A stretch of DNA of 64,000 nucleotides from Streptomyces albospinus. Lineage in GTDB: Bacteria > Actinomycetota > Actinomycetes > Streptomycetales > Streptomycetaceae. Within the stretch, counting starts at the first letter, position 1; every line of letters starts with the position of its first letter. The notes below the pieces were generated by a model that made no database searches, was not told where the DNA came from, and saw only the letters and a program-made list of their open reading frames with translations. This document shows, in pieces, positions 18,245 through 27,675 of this stretch. The translations under genes were made by a program, and so were the position numbers. The stretch spans positions 360,669 to 424,668 of the forward strand of contig NZ_BMRP01000003.1 of NCBI RefSeq assembly GCF_014648695.1, in the 5' to 3' direction.

Positions 18245-19135
18245 ATGACCACAGAGCAGAGCGAGCCCCCGACCACGGCTCACCCCGCCCCGCATCCGCG
18301 CACCCCCAGTACCGACGAAATGGTGCGCGCCAACCAGGCCAACTGGGATGCCCGCACGCCCGTCCATGTGGCCAGCGCGTTCTACGGCCTGGACGGCTCA
18401 CGGAGCGCCGAGGACTGGTTCGCGCCGTTCGAGTGGACGGATCTCGGTGAGCTGGCCGGGCGCGACGTGCTGCACCTTCAGTGCCATCTGGGGACCGAGA
18501 CGGCGGCGTTCGCCGACCGGGGCGCGCGGGCGGTCGGGCTCGACATCTCCGCCGAGGCGGTCGCGCAGGCCCGGCGGCTGGCCGGCGAGGCGGGCCGGGA
18601 CATGGAGTTCGTCCGGGCGGATGTCCACCGGGCGGTCGAGGCGCTCGGGGACCGCCGGTTCGATGTGATCTACACGGGCAAGGGCGCGCTGTGCTACATC
18701 CCCGATGTCGCCGTCTGGGCGGGCATCGTCGCCGAACTGCTGCGGCCGGGCGGGACGTTCTACCTGGTGGAGTTCCATCCGCTGCTCGACTCGCTGGGCC
18801 CGACGCCGCACCCGGACGAGGACGGCCGCCACCTCGTCCTCCGCCATGACTACCTGGCCGGCCGGGGCGCCATCCGGAGCGACTCCCCCGCCACGTACAC
18901 CGACGGCCCGCCCCTCCAGGGCGCCACGACGAGCTACTCCTGGCGGCACGGCGTCGGCGAGGTCGTCTCGGCCGTGGTCGGGGCCGGGCTGACGGTCCGC
19001 CGCGTCCGCGAGACCGAGCTGCTGCCCTGGCCGCGCTTCCCGTCGATGGTGCCGTCCGAGAACGGCTGGTGGCGGCTGCCGCCGTCCGAGCCGATCATCC
19101 CGCTGCTGTACGCCCTGAAGGCCGTGAAGCCGTAG
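18245..19135 (+). CDS. Class I SAM-dependent methyltransferase
   Basis: This cytoplasmic protein of 296 residues has a Rossmann methyltransferase core: motif I region DVLHLQCHLGTETAAFADRG (about 78-97), acidic motif AVGLDISAEAV, then DVIYTGKGALCYIPD and LLRPGGTFYLVEFHPL. This sub-pattern is common for uncharacterised small-molecule methyltransferases. ATG 18245 follows the strong site GAGGAGG only 10 bp after the ABC ATPase gene, so the two are co-transcribed. The gene end overlaps the convergent DUF6314-like gene by 41 bp. Confidence 0.88.
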   Translation: MTTEQSEPPTTAHPAPHPRTPSTDEMVRANQANWDARTPVHVASAFYGLDGSRSAEDWFAPFEWTDLGELAGRDVLHLQCHLGTETAAFADRGARAVGLDISAEAVAQARRLAGEAGRDMEFVRADVHRAVEALGDRRFDVIYTGKGALCYIPDVAVWAGIVAELLRPGGTFYLVEFHPLLDSLGPTPHPDEDGRHLVLRHDYLAGRGAIRSDSPATYTDGPPLQGATTSYSWRHGVGEVVSAVVGAGLTVRRVRETELLPWPRFPSMVPSENGWWRLPPSEPIIPLLYALKAVKP

Positions 19136-19583
19136 CCGGCCGGGGTGCTGCGACGCTGCGCCGGTACACCGACCGCAGCAGTTGGTCCTTGGCCGGGCCG
19201 CCGACCCGCCACTCCAGTTCCCAGCGGTCGGCGCCGACGGCGGTGAAGGTCCCCGCGTAGTGGTCCTCGGCGCACGGGTGGCCGGCGGTCCAGCGGCCGG
19301 TGCGCAGATCCAGGTCGTGGAAGGGGCGGCCGTCGGCGAAGGTGATCTCGGCGGTGCCGTCGGGCCGGGGCAGCAGCCGCAGCGTGCGGGTGGCCGGGTG
19401 GACCGCCCCGCCCCAGGCCAGTTCGCCCTCCTCGACGTGCAGCAGGGCACCGCCGGCGCCGTCCGGGCGGAAGTCGGCGGTGCCCCGGAAGCTGCCCTCG
19501 GCGCCGGCCCGCAGGTCGTACACCGCGCGCTCGACGTGCCAGCGGCCGGCCAGATAGGCGGCTGCGTCGGGGACCGGATGCAT
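19095..19583 (-). CDS. DUF6314-like lipocalin-type protein
   Basis: This 162-residue protein begins with DAAAYLAGRWHVERAVYD and continues with beta-rich stretches (GSFRGTADFRPD, LLHVEEGELAWGG, EITFADGRPFHDLDL, DRWELEWRVGGP). That order matches the DUF6314 family, which looks like a small beta-barrel. The function is unknown. ATG 19583 is preceded by a GGGGG run. The 3' end overlaps the convergent methyltransferase gene by 41 bp; both frames look genuine. Confidence 0.75.
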   Translation of the reverse strand: MHPVPDAAAYLAGRWHVERAVYDLRAGAEGSFRGTADFRPDGAGGALLHVEEGELAWGGAVHPATRTLRLLPRPDGTAEITFADGRPFHDLDLRTGRWTAGHPCAEDHYAGTFTAVGADRWELEWRVGGPAKDQLLRSVYRRSVAAPRPATASRPSGRTAAG

Positions 19584-19758
19584 GCCCCCATTGTCCCGGA
19601 AGCCCGCGCCGTCACCCCATCGGCCCCGACCCCCGCCGTCCGCCTCTCCCCCGGCCCCTCGCACCGTGCGGTCCCCTGGCGCCCGCCCTACGCTCGGTAT
19701 CGAGATCGTCACCGCTACGCAGCCGCCCGCCCGGAGACCGAGACCGGAGGCCCGCCCC

Positions 19759-21228
19759 ATGCCCGAGCTGTTCATCGGCGGTCAGTGGACCGCAGCGGCC
19801 GACGGGCAGGTGCGGGAGATCCGCTGCCCGGCGGACGGCCGGCTGGTCGCGACCGTCGACGAGGGCGGGCCGAAGGACGTGGATGCGGCGATCACCGCCG
19901 CCCGGATCGCGTTCGACGACGGGTCCTGGCCGCGCACGCCGACCGCCGAGCGGGGCCGCATCGTCCTGCGCGTCGCCGAACTGCTGGAGCGCGACAAGGA
20001 CACGCTGGCCCGCGCCGAGTCCCTGGACACCGGGAAGCGGCTGGTGGAGAGCGCGTACGACATGGACGACATCGCCAACTGCTTCCGGTACTTCGGCAAT
20101 CTCGGCGCGGCCGGCGGTACCGACCGGGTGGTGGACACCGGCACCGCGGAGACCGACAGCTCGGTGCGGCACGAGCCGGTCGGGGTCTGCGCGCTGATCA
20201 CGCCGTGGAACTACCCGCTGCTCCAGACCGCCTGGAAGGTCGCCCCGGCCCTGGTCACCGGCAATACGTTCATCCTGAAGCCGAGCGAGCTGACCCCGCA
20301 CACCGCGATCCACCTGATGCGGCTGCTGGCGGAGGCGGGCGTCCCGGACGGGGTGGCCAACCTGGTGCTGGGCACCGGCCCGGTCGTGGGCGCGCCGCTG
20401 ACCGAGGATCCCCGGGTGGACATGGTGTCGTTCACCGGCGGGCTGCTCACCGGCCGCCGGATCATGGCCGCCGCCGCGCCCACCGTCAAGAAGATCGCCC
20501 TCGAACTGGGCGGCAAGAACCCCAACATCGTCTTCGCGGACGCCGACTTCGACACCGCGGTCGACTACGCCCTGACGGCCGTCTTCCTGCACTCCGGGCA
20601 GGTCTGCTCGGCGGGGGCCCGGCTGCTGGTCCAGGACCGGTTGCACGACAAGTTCGTCGAGGAGGTGGTGGCGCGGGCCCGGCGGATCCGGCCGGGCGGG
20701 CCGTTCGACGAGCTGGCCCGTACCGGTCCGCTGATCTCCGCGGCGCACCGGGCGAAGGTCGAGGCGTATGTGGCGGCCGGGATCGAGGAGGGCGCGGTAC
20801 TGCGCTGCGGCGGCCGGGCGCCGGACGACCCGGAGCTGGCGGACGGCTTCTACTACCTGCCGACGGTGCTGGACGAGTGCACGCCGGACATGTCCGTGGT
20901 GCGCGACGAGTCGTTCGGGCCGGTGCTGACCGTGGAGCGCTTCCGGGACGAGGACGAGGCGGTGTCGCTCGCCAACGACACGGTGTACGGGCTGGCCGGG
21001 GCGGTGTGGACGCAGGACGGCGAGCGCGCGCACCGGGTCGCCGCCCGGATGCGGGCGGGCACCGTGTGGATCAACGACTTCCATCCGTACGTCCCGCAGG
21101 CCGAGTGGGGCGGGATGAAGCAGTCCGGCATCGGGCGCGAGCTGGGGCCGGCCGGGCTGGCGGAATACCAGGAGGCCAAGCACATCTGGCGCAACACGGC
21201 CCCGCGTCCGCAGAGGTGGTTCGAGTGA
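19759..21228 (+). CDS. betB: Aldehyde dehydrogenase, betaine-aldehyde type
   Basis: This 489-residue NAD(P)-dependent aldehyde dehydrogenase has the ITPWNYPLLQTAWK block, the glutamate motif LELGGKNPNIVF and the catalytic cysteine in SGQVCSAGARLL. ATG 19759 has a GGAGG site upstream; the open frame starts earlier at 19582 but that part is not ALDH-like. It is coupled by GTGA to an APC permease, then to a GMC oxidoreductase annotated elsewhere as choline dehydrogenase. The same order occurs in other streptomycetes and points to choline to glycine betaine oxidation (BetB role). Another amino-aldehyde substrate remains possible. Confidence 0.85.
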   Translation: MPELFIGGQWTAAADGQVREIRCPADGRLVATVDEGGPKDVDAAITAARIAFDDGSWPRTPTAERGRIVLRVAELLERDKDTLARAESLDTGKRLVESAYDMDDIANCFRYFGNLGAAGGTDRVVDTGTAETDSSVRHEPVGVCALITPWNYPLLQTAWKVAPALVTGNTFILKPSELTPHTAIHLMRLLAEAGVPDGVANLVLGTGPVVGAPLTEDPRVDMVSFTGGLLTGRRIMAAAAPTVKKIALELGGKNPNIVFADADFDTAVDYALTAVFLHSGQVCSAGARLLVQDRLHDKFVEEVVARARRIRPGGPFDELARTGPLISAAHRAKVEAYVAAGIEEGAVLRCGGRAPDDPELADGFYYLPTVLDECTPDMSVVRDESFGPVLTVERFRDEDEAVSLANDTVYGLAGAVWTQDGERAHRVAARMRAGTVWINDFHPYVPQAEWGGMKQSGIGRELGPAGLAEYQEAKHIWRNTAPRPQRWFE

Positions 21229-22820
21229 CCGACGCCGGCTCCGGATCCGACGCCGCGCCCGGCTCCGTAGCCCCGGGTGCCGGCGCGGAGGGCGCGCCGG
21301 ACGGCGGTTCCCATGACGACGGCGCGCTCGCCGAGCTCGGCTACAAGCCCGAACTCAAGCGCACCCTCGGCAACTTCCACACCTTCGCCGCCGGCATCAG
21401 CTACATCTCGATCCTCACCGGCACCTTCCAGCTGTTCTACTTCGGTGTCAGCCACGGCGGCCCGGCGTACTGGTGGTCCTGGCCGATGGTCTTCGCGGGC
21501 CAGCTGATGGTGGCGCTGTGCTTCTGCGAGCTGGCCGCCCGCTATCCGGTGGCCGGGTCGATCTACAACTGGGCCAAGCAGTTGGGCGGTCCGCACGTGG
21601 GCTGGCTGGGCGGCTGGATGATGCTGACCGCCTCGATGGTCTCGCTGGCCGCGGTGGCGCTGGCGTATCAGGTGACGCTGCCCCAGATCTCGTCGTGGTT
21701 CCAGTTCATCGGCAACGGCACCGGGAAGACGGACGCGGCGGCCAACGCCGTGCTGCTCGGCGCCGTGCTCATCACGTTCACCACGCTGGTCAACGCCTTC
21801 GGCGTCAAGCTGATGGCGCGCATCAACTCGGCGGGCGTGGCCATCGAGTTGATCGCCGCCATCGTGCTGATCCTGCTGCTCGCCGCGCACATCACCCGGG
21901 GGCCCGCCGCGGTGACCCAGACCTTCGGCCTGGGCCGCGGGGAGAGCCTGGGCTACTTCGGCGCGTTCCTGACCGCCTCGCTGGCCTCCGCCTACGTCAT
22001 GTACGGCTTCGACACGGCCTCGTCGCTCGGCGAGGAGTCAAAGGACCCGGCCCGCAACGCGCCCCGCGCGATCCTGCGGGCCCTGGTCGCCTCGTTCGTC
22101 ATCGGCGGCCTGATCCTGCTCTTCGCCCTGCTGGCGGTCCCCGATCTGCACTCCGAGAAGCTGTCGGTGGACGGCCTCCAGTACGTGGTGCTCTCCACCC
22201 TGGGATCGACCGTCGGGCAGTTGGTGCTGTGGTGCGTGGTCATCGCGATCACCGTCTGCGAACTGGCGGTGCACACCGCGGGCATCCGGCTCGCCTTCGC
22301 GATGGCCCGCGACAACAACCTCCCGGCATCGTCCCTGCTCGCCAGGGTGAGCCCGCGCTTCCAGACGCCGGTGCTGCCCGCGATCATCATCGGCCTGGTC
22401 GGGGTCGGCATCCTGCTCATCAACGTCAACCAGCCGCAGATCTTCTCGGTGATCACCAGCATCGCGATCATCATGATCTACCTGGCGTATCTGCTGGTCA
22501 CGCTGCCGATGCTGATGCAGCGGCTGCGCGGCCGGTGGACGCCGGTGCCCGGCCGGTTCTCGCTCGGCAGGTTCGGGCTGCCGGTGAACGTCCTCACCGT
22601 GCTGTGGGGCCTGGGGATGTCCGTCAATCTCGCCTGGCCGCGGGCCGCGGTCTACAACGCGACCGGCCCGCAGCACTGGTACCTGCGCTGGGGCGCCTTC
22701 CTGTTCATCGGCGTCGTGGCGCTCGGCGGCTTCGCCTACTACTGGTGCGTCCAGCGCCACCGCACCGGCGTCCTCGCCGCCCACGCCGCCGACACCGACG
22801 GCAGCGGCACCACTCCCTGA
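21225..22820 (+). CDS. APC-superfamily permease of the betaine-type operon
   Basis: The protein is 531 residues with about 12 membrane helices after a 50-residue cytoplasmic N-terminus. APC-type signatures are FAAGISYISILTGTFQLFYF (helix 1), AARYPVAGSIYNWAKQLGG and YGFDTASSLGEESKDPARNAP. The last is the amino-acid/choline transporter (ACT/HNM1-like) form. The start is GTG 21225, overlapping the betB stop. Being between the aldehyde dehydrogenase and GMC oxidoreductase genes, it probably imports the pathway substrate, choline or a related amine; this is inference. Confidence 0.88.
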   Translation: MTDAGSGSDAAPGSVAPGAGAEGAPDGGSHDDGALAELGYKPELKRTLGNFHTFAAGISYISILTGTFQLFYFGVSHGGPAYWWSWPMVFAGQLMVALCFCELAARYPVAGSIYNWAKQLGGPHVGWLGGWMMLTASMVSLAAVALAYQVTLPQISSWFQFIGNGTGKTDAAANAVLLGAVLITFTTLVNAFGVKLMARINSAGVAIELIAAIVLILLLAAHITRGPAAVTQTFGLGRGESLGYFGAFLTASLASAYVMYGFDTASSLGEESKDPARNAPRAILRALVASFVIGGLILLFALLAVPDLHSEKLSVDGLQYVVLSTLGSTVGQLVLWCVVIAITVCELAVHTAGIRLAFAMARDNNLPASSLLARVSPRFQTPVLPAIIIGLVGVGILLINVNQPQIFSVITSIAIIMIYLAYLLVTLPMLMQRLRGRWTPVPGRFSLGRFGLPVNVLTVLWGLGMSVNLAWPRAAVYNATGPQHWYLRWGAFLFIGVVALGGFAYYWCVQRHRTGVLAAHAADTDGSGTTP

Positions 22821-22846
22821 CCCTCCCCCGACCTGGAGACGGCACG

Positions 22847-24418
22847 ATGGACCGAGAAGCCCCGGTGGACCAGCTCGACTCGTTCGACTACGTCGTGGTC
22901 GGCGGCGGCACCGCCGGCGCGGTCGTCGCGGCCCGGCTGAGCGAGGACCCGTCCGTCACCGTATGCCTGCTGGAGGCCGGGCCCTCCGACGTCGGCGACG
23001 ACAACATCCTGCGGCTGGACCGCTGGATGGCGCTCCTCGAATCCGGCTACGACTGGGACTACCCCGTCGAGCCGCAGGAGAACGGCAACAGCTTCATGCG
23101 GCACGCCCGCGCCCGGGTGCTGGGCGGCTGCTCCTCGCACAACTCCTGTATCGCCTTCTGGGCCCCCGCCGAAGACCTCGACGAGTGGGCCGCCAGGGGC
23201 TGTACGGGCTGGAGCGCGGCCGACTGCTTCCCGCTGTTCCAGCGCCTGGAGACCAATGACGCCCCCGGCGGCCACCACGGCCGCAGCGGCCCGGTCACCC
23301 TCCGCACCGTCCCGCCCAAGGACCCCTGCGGAGTCGCCCTGCTGGAGGCCTGTGCGGCGGCGGGCATCCCCACCACGCCGTTCAACACCGGCGAGACCGT
23401 CGTCCGGGGCGCGGACTGGTTCCAGATCAACTGCCGCCCCGACGGCACCCGTTCGTCCGCCTCGGTCTCCTACCTCCACCCGGTCATGGGCACCCGCCGC
23501 AACCTCGACGTGCGCACCGGGGTCCAGGCCAAGCGGCTGCGCTTCGACGCCGCGCGGCACTGCACGGGCGTGGACTACCTCTCCCCCGACCTGATCCACA
23601 CCCGCACCGTCCACGCCCGCCGCGAGGTCGTCGTCTCCTGCGGCGCCATCGACTCCCCCAAGCTGCTGATGCTCTCCGGCATCGGCCCGGCCGACCACCT
23701 CCGCGCCACCGGCATCGAACCGCTGGTCGACTCCCCGGGCGTCGGCGCCAACCTCCAGGACCACCCCGAGGGCGTCATCATGTGGGACGCCAAACAGCCG
23801 ATGGTCGACTCCTCCACCCAGTGGTGGGAGATCGGCATCTTCTACGACACCGAGCCCGGCCTGGACCGCCCCGACCTGATGTTCCACTACGGGTCCGTGC
23901 CCTTCGACATGAACACCTACCGCCGCGGCTACCCCACCTCGGAGAACGCCTTCTGCCTCACCCCCAACGTCACCCGCGCCCGCTCCCGCGGCACCGTCCG
24001 GCTGCGTACCCGCGACTTCCGCGACAAGCCGAAGGTCGACCCCCGGTACTTCACCGACGAGCACGACATCCGCGTGATGACCTACGGCCTCCGGCTGGCC
24101 CGCGACATCATCTCCCGGCCCCCGATGGCCGATTGGGCCGGCACCGAACTGGCCCCGGGACCCGCCGCGCGCACCGACGACGACCTGCTGGACTACATCC
24201 GCACCACCCACAACACCGTCTACCACCCCGCCTGCACCGTCCAGATGGGCGCCCCGGGCGATCCGACCGCCCCGCTGGACCCGCAGCTCCGCGTCAAGGG
24301 CGTCACCGGCCTGCGGGTGGCGGACGGCTCGGCGATGCCGCTCCTGACGACCACCAATCCGTGCATCACGACGATGATGATCGGAGAGAAGTGCGCCGAC
24401 CTGATCCGCGGCGATTGA
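22847..24418 (+). CDS. betA: GMC oxidoreductase, choline-dehydrogenase type
   Basis: This 523-residue FAD enzyme has the ADP-binding motif DYVVVGGGTAGAVVAARLSE, the GMC signature region RVLGGCSSHNSC, the second signature GAIDSPKLLMLSGIGP and the C-terminal catalytic segment YHPACTVQMG with TTNPCITTMMIGE. It fits oxidation of choline to betaine aldehyde, the step before the adjacent dehydrogenase. ATG 22847 has GGAGA 8 bases upstream. It is 26 bp downstream of the permease gene and shares its mRNA. The choline assignment is by context, so the symbol is provisional. Confidence 0.82.
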   Translation: MDREAPVDQLDSFDYVVVGGGTAGAVVAARLSEDPSVTVCLLEAGPSDVGDDNILRLDRWMALLESGYDWDYPVEPQENGNSFMRHARARVLGGCSSHNSCIAFWAPAEDLDEWAARGCTGWSAADCFPLFQRLETNDAPGGHHGRSGPVTLRTVPPKDPCGVALLEACAAAGIPTTPFNTGETVVRGADWFQINCRPDGTRSSASVSYLHPVMGTRRNLDVRTGVQAKRLRFDAARHCTGVDYLSPDLIHTRTVHARREVVVSCGAIDSPKLLMLSGIGPADHLRATGIEPLVDSPGVGANLQDHPEGVIMWDAKQPMVDSSTQWWEIGIFYDTEPGLDRPDLMFHYGSVPFDMNTYRRGYPTSENAFCLTPNVTRARSRGTVRLRTRDFRDKPKVDPRYFTDEHDIRVMTYGLRLARDIISRPPMADWAGTELAPGPAARTDDDLLDYIRTTHNTVYHPACTVQMGAPGDPTAPLDPQLRVKGVTGLRVADGSAMPLLTTTNPCITTMMIGEKCADLIRGD

Positions 24419-24545
24419 CGCCGATTGCCCGTCCCCGCCGCTGAGTTCACCTCTCCTTCACCCGCCCGACCACCACCGGGGCCGCGCCCGTCCCCCGCTC
24501 CTGTGAGCCTCCATCCGTTTCCCGAGGCCCAGGAGGCGACACGTG

Positions 24546-26141
24546 ATGCAGCCCTCACGCCGATCGGTGCTGCGCGGCGCCACCGCAGCCGGCGCGCTGG
24601 CGGCGGTCCCCGGTTCCGCCCTGCTCTGGGCGCGCCCCGCCGTCGCCGGCACCCCGTCCCCGGAGCAGATCCACCTCCAGTACGGCGACGAGCCGGCCCG
24701 GCGGATGACCGTCTCCTGGGCCACCGGCAGCTCGGTGCGCCGCCCGCGGCTGCGCCTGGGCACCCCGCACCAGGGCGTCGGCCGCACCGTGCCGGCCGAG
24801 ACCCGCACGTACGTCGACGGCCTCAACAAGGTGGAGACCTACACCCACCACGTACGGCTGCACGGCCTGCGCCCCGACACCACGTATGTCTACGAGGTGC
24901 TGCACGACGGCGCGGCGCCCGTGCGGGGCACCTTCCGTACCGCCCCCGGCCACGAGCGGACCGCCTTCCGCTTCACCAGCTTCGGCGACCTGGGCACCGG
25001 AAGCACCGCCTGGAAGAAGTCGGCGCTGCACGGCGCCGCCGCGGTCCGCCAGGTCGAGCGGTTCGACCCGCTCTTCCACCTGCTCAACGGCGACCTCGCG
25101 TACGCCAACAACAACCCCGACCGGCAGCCCCAGTGCTGGGACGCGTTCATGGGCAACATGGCCGTCTCGGCCCGCAACCGGCCGTGGATGCCGGCCCCCG
25201 GCAACCACGAGGTCGAACTCGGCGGCGGTGAGCTGGGCTACGCCTCGTACACCACCCGCTTCGCGCTGCCGGACAACGGGACACGGGACCACTGCGGGAA
25301 CTGGTACAGCTTCCGGGTCGGCTCGGTGCTCTTCGTCTCGCTGGACGGCAACGACCTCGCGGTCGAGGACGACGCCAGCCAGGACCCGGTCACCGGCCGC
25401 TCCCTCTACATCAGCGGCTACAGCGAGGGCGCCCAACTCCGCTGGCTGGAACGCATATTGAGCCGGGCCCGGGCGGACCGCGGGGTGGACTGGATCGTCG
25501 CCTCGATGCACCAGTTCGCGATGTCCTCGTCCGCGAGCAGCCACGGCGGCGACATGGGCATCCGCGAGCAGCTGCTCCCGGTCCTCGACCGGTACGGCGT
25601 CGACCTGGTCCTGTGCGGCCACGACCACGACTACGAGCGCACCCACCCGGTCCGCGGCACCGACCCCCACTCGCTGCTGCGCCCCGCCGTGGTGGACGAC
25701 CGGCTGGACGACATCGACACGTCCCGGGGCACGGTCCACCTCGTCCTCGGTGGCGGCGGCACCGCCTCCCACGACGGCACCTATCTGCCCGACCCCGACC
25801 ACGACGGCGTCCCCAACGCCTTCGTCCGCACCAGGCGCCTCCCGTACAAGGCCGACCCGGACGCGACGGAGAAGGCCACCTGGTCGGCGGTCCGCGACCC
25901 GGACACGCACTACCCGTACGGCATCGCGGTCTTCGACGTCGACCCGGGCCACCGCCCCGGCGCCCGCACCACGATCACGGTGAGCTACTACCACAGCCCC
26001 GCCGCGACCCCGGTCGACCCGGCCCCGCGCCCGGTCCTCTTCGACCGCTTCACCCTGCACCGCAACCGCCGCGACGGTTTCCCCCACCAGGCCGCCCGGC
26101 CGGGCACGGCGGCGGCTCCGGCAACGGCCCACCGCCGCTGA
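24546..26141 (+). CDS. Tat-exported purple-acid-phosphatase-like metallophosphoesterase
   Basis: The product is about 531 residues. It starts with a twin-arginine signal (SRRSVLRG, then a hydrophobic stretch ending AVAG). A fibronectin-like N-terminal domain (about 38-135: RMTVSWATGS, HVRLHGLRPDTTYVYEV) precedes a metallophosphoesterase domain with SFGDLGTGS, LLNGDLAY, PAPGNHEVE, ASMHQFAMSS and CGHDHDYERTHP. These supply the metal ligands of purple acid phosphatases. It acts outside the cell on phosphate esters, possibly for phosphate scavenging. AGGAGG at 24531-24536 fits ATG 24546 or GTG 24543. It is probably separate from the betaine-type operon (127 bp gap). Confidence 0.9.
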   Translation: MQPSRRSVLRGATAAGALAAVPGSALLWARPAVAGTPSPEQIHLQYGDEPARRMTVSWATGSSVRRPRLRLGTPHQGVGRTVPAETRTYVDGLNKVETYTHHVRLHGLRPDTTYVYEVLHDGAAPVRGTFRTAPGHERTAFRFTSFGDLGTGSTAWKKSALHGAAAVRQVERFDPLFHLLNGDLAYANNNPDRQPQCWDAFMGNMAVSARNRPWMPAPGNHEVELGGGELGYASYTTRFALPDNGTRDHCGNWYSFRVGSVLFVSLDGNDLAVEDDASQDPVTGRSLYISGYSEGAQLRWLERILSRARADRGVDWIVASMHQFAMSSSASSHGGDMGIREQLLPVLDRYGVDLVLCGHDHDYERTHPVRGTDPHSLLRPAVVDDRLDDIDTSRGTVHLVLGGGGTASHDGTYLPDPDHDGVPNAFVRTRRLPYKADPDATEKATWSAVRDPDTHYPYGIAVFDVDPGHRPGARTTITVSYYHSPAATPVDPAPRPVLFDRFTLHRNRRDGFPHQAARPGTAAAPATAHRR

Positions 26142-26184
26142 GCAGTCGGCGGCGGGCACCCGTGGCGGGGCGGCCGAACCGCGG

Positions 26185-27330
26185 TCAGTCGCCCCGCTCC
26201 GCCGCCGGCCGGACCCGCGCCGACCACTTCTCCTCGATGCGGCCGAACTTCCAGACGGCGAGCGCGACCACCCACGTGGCGAAGAAGACGCCCACGATGG
26301 CGAAGCCGATGACGTTCAGGTCCAGGCCGGCGATCCAGTCCCAGAAGAAGCCGTGCAGCCCGAGCTTGTCGGCGAGCAGCCCCAGCAGCTCGACGGTGCC
26401 GATGATCAGGGCCACCGCGACCGACAGACCGGTGATGGTGAGGTTGTAGTAGACCTTGCGGACCGGCTTGGAGAAGGCCCACCCGTACGCGAAGTTCATG
26501 AACGACCCGTCGATGGTGTCCAGCAGGCTCATGCCCGCGGCGAACAGCACCGGCAGGCACAGAATCGCGTACCACGGCAGCCCGGAGGCCGCACCGGAAC
26601 CGGCGAGCACCAGCAGCGCGATCTCGGTGGCGGTGTCGAATCCGAGCCCGAAGAGCAGCCCCAGCGGATACATCTGCCACGGCTTGGTGATCGACTTCAT
26701 CACCCGGCCCAGCAGCCGGTTCATGAACCCCCGCTTGTTGAGCTGCTCCTCCAGCGCCGCCTCGTCGAAGTCACCGGCCCGCATCCGCCGGAAGACGCCC
26801 CAGATCCCCACCAGGATCACGATGTTGATCGCGGCGATCACATAGAGGAAGACCCCGGAGACGGTGGTGCCGATCAGCCCCGTCACCGAGTGCAGCTGGG
26901 AGTTGTCGTCCTTCAGCGGGCCGGCCAGCGCCTTGACGCCCAGCGAGAGCAGAAAGGCCAGTGCGAACACCACGCTGGAATGCCCCAGCGAGAACCAGAA
27001 GCCGACCGACAACGGCCGCTTCCCCTCGTGCATCAGCTTCCGCGTGGTGTTGTCGATGGCGGCGATGTGATCGGCGTCGAACGCGTGCCGCATGCCCAGT
27101 GTGTAGGCGGTGACGCCGATGCCCACGCCGAAGCTCTTGGTCCCCAGGCTGTAGTGCTGCGGCGCCACGATCGCCACCAGCGTGAACCAGCCGATCACAT
27201 GCAGCGCGAGAATGAACCCCGCCATCCCCGCCATGCGCCCCCACTCGGCCCGGCTCATCGAGCGGGCGATCCGCTGCCGGCGCGAGGGCGGCGCCGCAGT
27301 GGCCGGTGTGAGGGAGGGGGACGTCGTCAT
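26185..27330 (-). CDS. NiCoT-family nickel/cobalt transporter
   Basis: This 381-residue permease has the NiCoT fingerprint: RHAFDADHIAAIDN (the HX4DH helix II motif), LGFDTATEIALL and GMSLLDTIDGSFM. About eight membrane helices are visible. It imports Ni2+ and/or Co2+ at high affinity. Two uses are plausible: nickel for urease or Ni-superoxide dismutase, or cobalt for the B12 needed by the mutase encoded 15 kb away. A possible Nur box lies about 86 bp upstream, which would favour nickel control. Selectivity cannot be read from sequence. Confidence 0.93.
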   Translation of the reverse strand: MTTSPSLTPATAAPPSRRQRIARSMSRAEWGRMAGMAGFILALHVIGWFTLVAIVAPQHYSLGTKSFGVGIGVTAYTLGMRHAFDADHIAAIDNTTRKLMHEGKRPLSVGFWFSLGHSSVVFALAFLLSLGVKALAGPLKDDNSQLHSVTGLIGTTVSGVFLYVIAAINIVILVGIWGVFRRMRAGDFDEAALEEQLNKRGFMNRLLGRVMKSITKPWQMYPLGLLFGLGFDTATEIALLVLAGSGAASGLPWYAILCLPVLFAAGMSLLDTIDGSFMNFAYGWAFSKPVRKVYYNLTITGLSVAVALIIGTVELLGLLADKLGLHGFFWDWIAGLDLNVIGFAIVGVFFATWVVALAVWKFGRIEEKWSARVRPAAERGD

Positions 27331-27675
27331 GTGCGGCGCTGCTCTCTTCCAGGCTGCCCCGGGCTCCGCCGGGGAATAGGTGTACGCCCCCTACATTCCT
27401 GCGGGCATGTTTTAATTGCAACAAATTCGCAGTAAAGCCCGCAAGCGGCTCCGCTCACGGGGCGGCGGCGCCACATCCCCGCGCGACTCGGCGCCCGACC
27501 GCCCCGGCGCGCCGGCGTCGGAGAAGCGCCACGGACGCAGCGCCAGGCCGCTCCGGAGCTCAAGCACCGGCCGGCGACCTGCACACCTTCCGGCCTGCCG
27601 GTACGACGGCCGGTATACGCGTCGGGACGGTCATTGCGGTATCGCGCCACGGCCACCGGGCGTACCCGGCGCCTC
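27331..27675. other. Intergenic region upstream of the Ni/Co transporter
   Basis: 345 bp between the transporter start and the end of the LysR gene. The transporter-proximal 100 bp are AT-richer and hold the Nur-like site. The rest is GC-rich and I see no gene in it. Confidence 0.5.
27416..27432 (-). promoter_or_regulatory. Candidate Nur (nickel uptake regulator) box
   Basis: TTGCAA (27416-27421), five bases, then TCGCAG matches the reported Streptomyces Nur consensus TTGCAA-N5-TTGCAA in 10 of 12 positions. It lies in an AT-rich stretch about 86 bp upstream of the NiCoT start, where a promoter is expected. No binding data; the second half-site has two mismatches. Confidence 0.4.

Noticed and set aside
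19182..22820. A 1212-residue open frame suggesting a fusion upstream of the permease
   Set aside because: Only the part from GTG 21225 looks like a permease. The rest is the wrong-frame reading of the aldehyde dehydrogenase gene, which has clear ALDH motifs in its own frame.
21473..22846. N-terminal extension of the GMC oxidoreductase frame
   Set aside because: The extension is a shadow of the permease gene; the FAD motif begins right after ATG 22847, which has its own ribosome-binding site.
26185..27420. Cobalamin riboswitch before the Ni/Co transporter, or before mutA
   Set aside because: I could not find a B12-box-like conserved sequence. A GCCACTG-like string near 27300 is inside the coding region.
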